From NCBI GenBank assembly GCA_036676175.1, contig JAKFDL010000040.1:1-39927 (forward strand): 39,927 bases of DNA. The letters run 5' to 3'. Position numbers and translations under genes: made by a program. The stretch's first letter is position 1; the number at the start of each line of letters is the position of its first letter. A model generated the notes under the pieces. That model was not told the origin of the DNA. It ran no database searches and worked only from the letters and a program-made list of their open reading frames with translations. Below, piece by piece: positions 31,681-37,338 of the stretch. The stretch is from Methylotenera_A sp036676175. GTDB lineage: Bacteria > Pseudomonadota > Gammaproteobacteria > Burkholderiales > Methylophilaceae.

Positions 31681-32907
31681 ATGAATGATAGATACAATAA
31701 AACGTCCATTTGCAGCATTGTTTTTTTAGATATTATCGAATACTCTACAAAGAGGGATTCTGAGCAAATTGAAGTTAAAAACCAGTTTAATGCACTGATC
31801 AATAATGCACTTAAAGGGATAGCCGAGACCGACCGCATCATTTTAGATACTGGGGATGGTGCAGCGATTGCTTTCCAAGGTTCACCAGAGGATGCGCTGT
31901 TTATTTCACTGACTATACGCGACGAGATTTTAAAAAGTAACACTGAAAGTGCAATCCCATTATATGTGCGCTTTGGCATTAATTTAGGCCCTGTGCGTGT
32001 AGTGAAGGATATTAATAATCGACCCAATATCGTTGGCGATGGCATTAATGTGGCACAACGTATCATGAGCTTTGCTAAGCCTAATCAGATTTTAGTGTCG
32101 CGTTCGTATTACGAAGTGACTTCTCGCTTAACCCAAGAAACCTCACAAATGTTCGATTATTCTGGCATTAAGCACGATAAGCATGTGCGTGAACATGAGG
32201 TTTATTCAGTGCGCCCACACCAGGATACAGTCATAGATGGTAGCCAACCCATAGATTTAAAAGATGAAAGGCGTTTAGCGCAACGTTTGGTACAGACTAA
32301 AAAAATGAATTTAAAATATGTCGCACTCTCGTTGCCAGCATTAATGGCGGGACTGGTTCTATTTATCAATGGGGCTGTAGATACCTATGCGCCAGAGATT
32401 GTTTTAGCTTCCCCAAGTGTTGTTTCTATAGAAAAAGCAGTGAATGTAGAGATGAAGGATGCTAACCAGCAACAAAATGAAACGCGTGAAGTTATACAAT
32501 CTGAGACTGCTATCGTTGCAAAATTAGACCAGCATGACAATTTGAAGCTGGAAAACAACTTGGAGAAAGAAAATATAGCCAAAACAGAGTTGACTAAAAC
32601 TAAACCTGCCAAAAAAGAAGTAAAGAAAAAAGAAGCTACGCAAAAAGAGGCAAGCAGCAAAAAAACTAAGCAAAATGAAATGAACCAGATGCCGCCTGAA
32701 TTCGAGCAAATCCAAGCGGCCAATCATTCCAAGCCTAAGGCAGTCAATGCAAACTCCAACACGAGTGCAGGCAAAACTGCAGAGTTGACGGCAGGAAAGG
32801 TTGTCACTAAGAAAGAATCAATGTGGGGCAACTTTAAAGAAAGCGTAAAACATGGTGGCGAGAGTAAGTGCACGCAAGCACAGATTTCCATGAATCAGTG
32901 TAGTTAA
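31681..32907 (+). CDS. Class III nucleotidyl cyclase with membrane anchor and long charged tail
   Basis: 408 residues. The N-terminal cyclase homology domain (about 8-185) shows both metal aspartates, Asp17 (V-F-L-D-I-I-E-Y-S) and Asp59 (D-T-G-D-G-A-A-I-A-F), and N-V-A-Q-R, which supplies the family Asn and transition-state Arg. The substrate lysine of K-T-I-G-D is replaced (I-I-L-D-T-G-D), so cAMP versus another product cannot be decided. One helix follows (about 220-238). The C-terminal 170 residues are very rich in Lys, Glu, Gln and Asn (disordered or coiled) and end with a conserved-looking pair of cysteines (S-K-C-T-Q-A-Q-I-S-M-N-Q-C-S). The catalytic domain is thus cytoplasmic and the tail probably periplasmic. 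Confidence 0.87.
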   Translation: MNDRYNKTSICSIVFLDIIEYSTKRDSEQIEVKNQFNALINNALKGIAETDRIILDTGDGAAIAFQGSPEDALFISLTIRDEILKSNTESAIPLYVRFGINLGPVRVVKDINNRPNIVGDGINVAQRIMSFAKPNQILVSRSYYEVTSRLTQETSQMFDYSGIKHDKHVREHEVYSVRPHQDTVIDGSQPIDLKDERRLAQRLVQTKKMNLKYVALSLPALMAGLVLFINGAVDTYAPEIVLASPSVVSIEKAVNVEMKDANQQQNETREVIQSETAIVAKLDQHDNLKLENNLEKENIAKTELTKTKPAKKEVKKKEATQKEASSKKTKQNEMNQMPPEFEQIQAANHSKPKAVNANSNTSAGKTAELTAGKVVTKKESMWGNFKESVKHGGESKCTQAQISMNQCS

Positions 32908-32926
32908 TACAGCCGCATACAAAAAA

Positions 32927-32952
32927 AGCAGCTTATAGAGCTGCTTTTTTTT
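32927..32952. terminator. Bidirectional terminator between cyclase and ylqF
   Basis: AGCAGCT (32927-32933) pairs with AGCTGCT (32939-32945) with 5 bases between, flanked by A7 on the left and T8 on the right. It serves the class III cyclase and, in the other direction, the convergent ylqF gene. Confidence 0.93.
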
Positions 32953-32976
32953 GTTTAAATATAAAACTTTAACTCT

Positions 32977-33933
32977 TTACCTTGTATCACTGGAGTCCGC
33001 GTGGATACTAACATCCACGGTACTTAAGGTTTCCCGACTTTCATCCAAAGTTGGTTTATCAAAACTCTGCATCATTGCTTCGCGGCTTTGTGGAGACTCT
33101 AAACTCACACGGCCAATCGCGCCACTGCGATAATCAGTTAAAAAAGCCACTGCAGTTTTTTCGGTATCCCACAATCCATCATGTCTTTTATAGCTGCGGC
33201 GTTTGGCGATTGCTTCGAGTAAATCTACACCATCTATCGTTGCCACATCAATCTTCATAGCATCCAATTTGTAACGCGCGTTCAGCAAAGCAGGGTAGGT
33301 TTTAAGTAAATTATCGGCTAAAAATAAAGCCACGTCTTCATCAATCACAGCGTTGCGTCCAATGGCATGGCTAGCAGCCAGCATATAGCCATCGCTTTCA
33401 TACGCGATTTTTGGCCACATCATGCCGGGTGTATCGGTAATGCTCATGGTTTCACTTAAATCAAAGCGCTGCTGGCTTTTAGTCACTGCGGGTTCATCAC
33501 CTACTTTGGCCACACGGCGATTCAGCAGCGCGTTCATCAGTGTGGATTTGCCAACGTTGGGAATCCCCATAATTAGCATGCGCAACGGCTTTAAATGCGT
33601 GCCGCGGTGCGGCGCTAGTGCAAGACAAAGTTTAGGAATTTTGCTGGCATCGCCCGGTTTTTTGCAAGACAGCGCCACCGCTTTGGTATTGGGTTGCTTA
33701 TTAAAGTAATTCAGCCAATCTTGGGTAACTTTAGGGTCAGCAAGGTCGGCTTTGTTGAGGATTTTTAAATTGGGACGCTGCCGGAACAAGCGCATTTCGT
33801 TGATGACCGGGTTATGTGAAGCCTCTGGCACGCGCGCGTCTAGCACTTCAATCACAATGTCGACAAACTCCATGGTTTCTTCCGCTTTTTTGCGGGCTTG
33901 GGTCATATGACCCGGGTACCATTGAATTGCCAT
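32977..33933 (-). CDS. ylqF: Ribosome biogenesis GTPase YlqF/RbgA
   Basis: 318 residues, a circularly permuted GTPase that assists late assembly of the large ribosomal subunit. Start I-Q-W-Y-P-G-H-M-T-Q-A-R-K is the family signature. G motifs occur in permuted order: G4 N-K-A-D (60-63), G5 S-C-K (89-91), G1 G-I-P-N-V-G-K-S-T (123-131), G3 D-T-P-G (167-170). The C-terminal part contains the L-L-E-A-I-A-K-R-R-S-Y helix. The ribosome site GGAG lies 6 bases before the ATG and is inside one arm of a long foldback leader (33938-34055), which suggests translational control. Confidence 0.94.
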   Translation of the reverse strand: MAIQWYPGHMTQARKKAEETMEFVDIVIEVLDARVPEASHNPVINEMRLFRQRPNLKILNKADLADPKVTQDWLNYFNKQPNTKAVALSCKKPGDASKIPKLCLALAPHRGTHLKPLRMLIMGIPNVGKSTLMNALLNRRVAKVGDEPAVTKSQQRFDLSETMSITDTPGMMWPKIAYESDGYMLAASHAIGRNAVIDEDVALFLADNLLKTYPALLNARYKLDAMKIDVATIDGVDLLEAIAKRRSYKRHDGLWDTEKTAVAFLTDYRSGAIGRVSLESPQSREAMMQSFDKPTLDESRETLSTVDVSIHADSSDTR

Positions 33934-33937
33934 GTTG

Positions 33938-34055
33938 GCTCCGTTTGAACATACAAAAAAACTTTGTCGGCTTTACCTAATTACAAAATTTAGGCCGTAC
34001 AAAAACGTACTGTCTTCGGCTCGCCTTCGTGTCTTTTTTGATTTCGAAACGGAGC
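33938..34055 (-). promoter_or_regulatory. Foldback leader of ylqF with Shine-Dalgarno in the closing stem
   Basis: In the ylqF mRNA GCTCCGTTT (34055-34047) pairs perfectly with AAACGGAGC (33946-33938), and the second arm contains the GGAG ribosome site next to the ATG. Between the arms are further pairings: AAAAAA against TTTTTTT, GGC/GCC and a small hairpin CCTAA/TTAGG. A possible extended -10 (TGTTAAAAT, TAAAAT at 34080-34075) upstream would place the whole 118-base structure inside the transcript. Closing it would block initiation. Confidence 0.6.
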
Positions 34056-34130
34056 GTTGCGCTGACTAAGTGCTATTTTAACATTTGCCAGCGCAATCTC
34101 GTTTTAAATCTTGAATCCAACTAAAATCAG

Positions 34131-34655
34131 CTAGTTATCTTCGCGTCTATGCTTATTACCACGATGTTTTTTTTCATGCTTGTCATAGCGTTGATCTGAG
34201 CCTCTGCTTTCCATGCGCTCACGTAGTTTAGCCTTTTTCTCAGGGTCCATATTATTCCACCGCTCGCGCAGTGCTTCACGTTCTTCTGGCGGCAATTGTT
34301 TAAATTGATGCATGCGTTCTTTTACTACCGCTCTTTCTTCTGGCGATAAGTTTTTATAGCGGTTGAGCTTTCGTTTCACTTGTTCACGCTCATCTGGATT
34401 CATGGTGGCCCATTTGTTTGCACCTTTGCTTAAGCGCTCCTGGCGGTGTGGTGGTAAATCATCCCAGCCCTCTCTAATGTCTGCTAGGGCTTCTTGCTGC
34501 TGCGGATTAAGGCTTTCCCATGCTACGCCGTCGGCTTTAGCGGTGTTTGGTAACAAGGCAGCGCCTATCAGCAAACTCAAGGCGAATAGGTAAGCACGCG
34601 CATCTAATATTTTCTTGCTTGATGTTTTCTGGCGCATTAATTTCTCACTGGTCAT
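34131..34655 (-). CDS. DUF3106 exported repeat protein, third gene of the sigma operon
   Basis: 174 residues from ATG 34655, chosen because GATGAGGTAAAA precedes it; in-frame ATGs 21 and 42 bases earlier (34676, 34697) are less convincing. A long basic N-region and a hydrophobic stretch ending N-T-A-K-A-D form a signal peptide or anchor, so the rest is periplasmic. The mature part has repeated units of about 20 residues with L-(N/S/P)-P-(E/Q)-(E/Q)-(R/Q): L-N-P-Q-Q-Q-E-A-L, M-N-P-D-E-R-E-Q-V, L-S-P-E-E-R-A-V-V, L-P-P-E-E-R-E-A-L, M-D-P-E-K-K-A-K-L. The end is highly basic (K-H-R-G-N-K-H-R-R). It resembles helical periplasmic sensors such as CpxP/Spy in style. Follows DUF3619 by 93 bp. Confidence 0.8.
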   Translation of the reverse strand: MTSEKLMRQKTSSKKILDARAYLFALSLLIGAALLPNTAKADGVAWESLNPQQQEALADIREGWDDLPPHRQERLSKGANKWATMNPDEREQVKRKLNRYKNLSPEERAVVKERMHQFKQLPPEEREALRERWNNMDPEKKAKLRERMESRGSDQRYDKHEKKHRGNKHRREDN

Positions 34656-34748
34656 TTTTACCTCATCCTGCTGCATTGTTTCTTTGCCTGTGCGCAACTG
34701 GGCAGCACAGGTAAATCACCCCCATATAACAATTTACCTACTCGTGAT

Positions 34749-35144
34749 TTAGCTTGAAGTGTCGGCATCTTCTTCTATATCTTGGTTGAGGCCTTCATCC
34801 ATCCAGACATAAAAATCTGCGTCTGTGATGGCATCTAACTCTTCTGTATCGTCCAGAAGTTCAAACACCGCCACTTGGTCATTTTGCCAAGGTGAAATGT
34901 CTTGATTTTGTGGGTTAAATACTAAAAATACCGCAAATAAAGAAGCAAAAGCCAGCGCGCTTACTGGTAGCCAGTTGTTAACATTCAGCCACTTGAAAAG
35001 TTTAGGTGATGGGGCATTCAGTGCTTGCCCACGCATCTTTGCCAAGCGGTTGCGGGTGTCTGCATCCAGTGCATCCACATTGGCGTCTAAACTAGCCTTT
35101 ACTTGCTGTTCAAATTGTTCGTCGCTATTGGTCATTTTGTTCAT
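34749..35144 (-). CDS. DUF3619 membrane protein, putative anti-sigma factor
   Basis: 131 residues. The N-terminal 58 residues are cytoplasmic and polar (F-E-Q-Q-V-K-A-S-L-D, then A-D-T-R-N-R-L-A-K-M-R). One transmembrane helix lies at about 59-76 (L-P-V-S-A-L-A-F-A-S-L-F-A-V-F-L-V-F), and the outside tail is short and strongly acidic. This topology and the ATGA overlap with the sigma gene are typical of anti-sigma factors, but no zinc motif (H-x3-C-x2-C) is present, so the idea rests on context. DUF3619 next to an ECF sigma and DUF3106 is a recurring betaproteobacterial arrangement as far as I recall. Confidence 0.78.
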   Translation of the reverse strand: MNKMTNSDEQFEQQVKASLDANVDALDADTRNRLAKMRGQALNAPSPKLFKWLNVNNWLPVSALAFASLFAVFLVFNPQNQDISPWQNDQVAVFELLDDTEELDAITDADFYVWMDEGLNQDIEEDADTSS

Positions 35145-35692
35145 GATTGATGTGCTCCTAACTGTCCACGTAATTTCTCAAGTGCCCGCGTATAATGCGT
35201 TTTCACACTACTTTCGCTGCATTGCATGATTTTTGCTGTTTCAGCAATGTCCATACCTTCCCATACCCGCAGCAAAAAGACTTGCTGCTGCCGTAATGGT
35301 AAATTACTTAGCGCCTTGTTTAAATCGTCGCCAAATTGCAACTCTTGCAGCTTCACATCAGGTGCACTGGCTGCAGTTGCTGGTTGTTGTTCCAGAAAAT
35401 TTTCTGTTTCATCATCTTCACCGTCCCAATGAAACCAGCTTCTAAAACGGTTATGTACGCTTTGCCGGCGATGCCAGTCCAAAATACGCGTTTGCAAAAT
35501 GCTGTAAAACAGTGGTTTCCACTGATCTGCAGGGTGCGAACCATATTTTTGTACCAATTTCATCATGGCATCTTGCACAATATCCAGTGCATCTTCTCTA
35601 TTTCTTGTGGCAAACTGCGCGATAGAAAAAGCGCGGCCTTCAATGCTACTTAAAAATTTTTGCATGTGCTGGTGAGCCGTACCTTTTTCCAT
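35141..35692 (-). CDS. ECF-type RNA polymerase sigma factor
   Basis: 183 residues. Region 2 lies at about 10-75 (R-E-D-A-L-D-I-V-Q-D-A-M-M-K-L, then R-I-L-D-W-H-R-R), a variable linker at 80-118, and region 4 at 120-178 (L-P-L-R-Q-Q-Q-V-F-L-L-R and E-T-A-K-I-M-Q-C-S-E-S-S-V-K-T-H-Y-T-R-A-L-E-K-L). Region 3 is missing, as in all ECF factors. The stop overlaps the start of the DUF3619 gene by 4 bases (ATGA), which couples their synthesis. Target promoters cannot be read. A 45-codon ORF lies 43 bp upstream on the same strand. Confidence 0.92.
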   Translation of the reverse strand: MEKGTAHQHMQKFLSSIEGRAFSIAQFATRNREDALDIVQDAMMKLVQKYGSHPADQWKPLFYSILQTRILDWHRRQSVHNRFRSWFHWDGEDDETENFLEQQPATAASAPDVKLQELQFGDDLNKALSNLPLRQQQVFLLRVWEGMDIAETAKIMQCSESSVKTHYTRALEKLRGQLGAHQS

Positions 35693-35735
35693 GTTGCCAG
35701 TATTTTAGTCCAAAAAGTAAGCAATGGCACATCGC

Positions 35736-35873
35736 TTAATAATGCTTTGTAAAGTGCATGGCAGCATGTTGGTTAAGGAATTGATTAATACGCTCACCCT
35801 TTCTATCTAAACGATTCGCCAATGTGGTTATTTTTTCTGACTCAGTGCTAACAATTGCTAAAGTTTTTTTCAT
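35736..35873 (-). CDS. Small 45-residue protein upstream of the ECF sigma gene
   Basis: ATG 35873 is preceded by TTAAGGAATATAA, a good ribosome site with 6-base spacing. The product starts M-K-K-T-L-A-I-V-S-T-E-S-E-K and ends M-H-F-T-K-H-Y, followed by TAA. It has no signal sequence or membrane helix and looks helical and basic (R-L-D-R-K-G-E-R-I-N-Q-F-L). It ends 43 bp before the sigma gene on the same strand, so it may be the first gene of that operon or a leader peptide. I know no homologue. It is supported only by its ribosome site and position, so it remains provisional. Confidence 0.5.
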   Translation of the reverse strand: MKKTLAIVSTESEKITTLANRLDRKGERINQFLNQHAAMHFTKHY

Positions 35874-35999
35874 TTATATTCCTTAACAAACAATTAACGT
35901 TAATCTAGGCAAATTGGTTACCCTTACTCATTAAAACGCAGTCCTGTTGACTTAGACGACAAGCGAGCTTAAATGTATTTTTTGACTTAAAATGTACGC

Positions 36000-36830
36000 A
36001 TGTCATCTAACAATGAAATCAATCCCAAGCAATCGGTAGCGCTTCTCAAGGCGTTACATATCCTCACAATTGACGGAAAATTGAATCAAGACAGCCGTCG
36101 TAAGCTGAAACAAGTCAATCACTTGGTCAACTTTATTGCACCCTTGTTCAATGAGGTATTAGCAAAAGGTACTGATGCTGCTGGCCCGGTGCTGGTCGAT
36201 CATGGTGCAGGGAAATCGTATTTAGGCTTTATTTTGTATGATTTGCTAATAAAAGAACTAGAAACGGGTGAAGTGGTTGGTATCGAAACCCGCGCTGATT
36301 TGGTCGAAAAATCCCGGCAATTAGCCGTAGAGTGCGGGTTTACCCGTATGCGGTTTGAGCATTTAAGCGTGGCGGAATCGATTAATTCAAACACGCTCCC
36401 AAGCCACGTGGATATTGTTACCGCGCTGCATGCTTGTAATACTGCTACAGACGATGCGATTCAGTTTGGCTTAGCCAAGCATGCTAAATACATGGTGCTG
36501 GTGCCATGTTGCCAAGCGGAAGTCGCCGAAGTGTTACGTAAGCATAAGATTGAGAGTTTTGGCAAAACGCCGCTGAGTGAAATCTGGCGGCATCCGATAC
36601 ATACGCGTGAGTTTGGCAGTCAAATCACCAATGTGTTGCGCTGCCTGCAGCTGGAAGCAGCTGGATACTCAGTAACGGTTACCGAGCTGGTGGGCTGGGA
36701 ACATAGCATGAAAAACGAGCTGATTATCGCCAAATACACCGGGCAAAAGCGCAAAAATGCAATTGAGCGTATTGAAAGTATTTTGCGTGAATTTAATCTA
36801 GAAGAAATGCAGCATCGTTTTGCTGCTTGA
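36000..36830 (+). CDS. SAM-dependent methyltransferase (Methyltransf_32-like)
   Basis: 276 residues. The SAM-binding core starts at about 65: V-L-V-D-H-G-A-G-K-S-Y-L-G-F-I-L-Y-D-L (motif I; G-A-G-K-S replaces the usual G-x-G-x-G), then V-V-G-I-E-T-R-A-D-L-V with the acidic residue at the end of strand 2, D-I-V-T-A-L-H-A-C-N-T-A-T-D and V-P-C-C-Q-A-E-V. The A-C-N/P-C-C pattern is typical of a bacterial branch of the GSTCD-like/DUF methyltransferases. The N-terminal 60 residues are helical. Substrate unknown, perhaps RNA. The next gene follows 19 bp downstream. Confidence 0.85.
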   Translation: MSSNNEINPKQSVALLKALHILTIDGKLNQDSRRKLKQVNHLVNFIAPLFNEVLAKGTDAAGPVLVDHGAGKSYLGFILYDLLIKELETGEVVGIETRADLVEKSRQLAVECGFTRMRFEHLSVAESINSNTLPSHVDIVTALHACNTATDDAIQFGLAKHAKYMVLVPCCQAEVAEVLRKHKIESFGKTPLSEIWRHPIHTREFGSQITNVLRCLQLEAAGYSVTVTELVGWEHSMKNELIIAKYTGQKRKNAIERIESILREFNLEEMQHRFAA

Positions 36831-36849
36831 GTTACATAAAAGGAAAATA

Positions 36850-37278
36850 ATGAAATACGCTTTATTCATATTAATGTTACTAAGCTGTTTACATGTGAAT
36901 GCCGGAAAATTAGATTCAGAGCCGACTTGGCAGGACTATAGTGGCGTTTATAGCTGCACTGGCGATGATGCGCATGAGGGGAAATATACCGGCACGGTCA
37001 CCATGACTGTGAAGCCTGCGCACAGTCACGGCAGTTATGCCAGCTATGATTTCAAGCTGGAAGTACCGGGATATGGCACATATTTAGGCCACGCGGCGGC
37101 GAATGGCGATAATGTGGCGATGCATTTCGCACTCACTGACCAGAAAACTAAGGACTATGGCACTGGTGTTGCAAAAATGGTTAAAAATGCAAAAGGCCAA
37201 TGGACTTTCCATAAGTTTTATTTTGAACCTGAATTTAAGGGTGGCAATACTGGGCTAGAAGACTGTGTTAAACAATAA
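36850..37278 (+). CDS. Exported hypothetical protein
   Basis: 142 residues from ATG 36850, which has AAAAGGAAAATA in front; the reading frame is open further upstream but those codons overlap the methyltransferase end. A signal peptide covers 1-19 (A-L-F-I-L-M-L-L-S-C-L-H-V-N-A). The mature part is beta-rich with Y-S-G-V-Y-S-C-T-G-D-D near its start and G-L-E-D-C-V-K-Q at the end; these two cysteines may form a disulfide that closes a small barrel. The layout resembles lipocalin-like small periplasmic domains, without a named family. Function unknown. A 60-bp gap without terminator leads to hrpA. Confidence 0.72.
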   Translation: MKYALFILMLLSCLHVNAGKLDSEPTWQDYSGVYSCTGDDAHEGKYTGTVTMTVKPAHSHGSYASYDFKLEVPGYGTYLGHAAANGDNVAMHFALTDQKTKDYGTGVAKMVKNAKGQWTFHKFYFEPEFKGGNTGLEDCVKQ

Positions 37279-37338
37279 AGTCGCTTAGTATTTCCTTATT
37301 CAATAGCCATATTCTATGGCGTGATAAAATCCGCCCAT

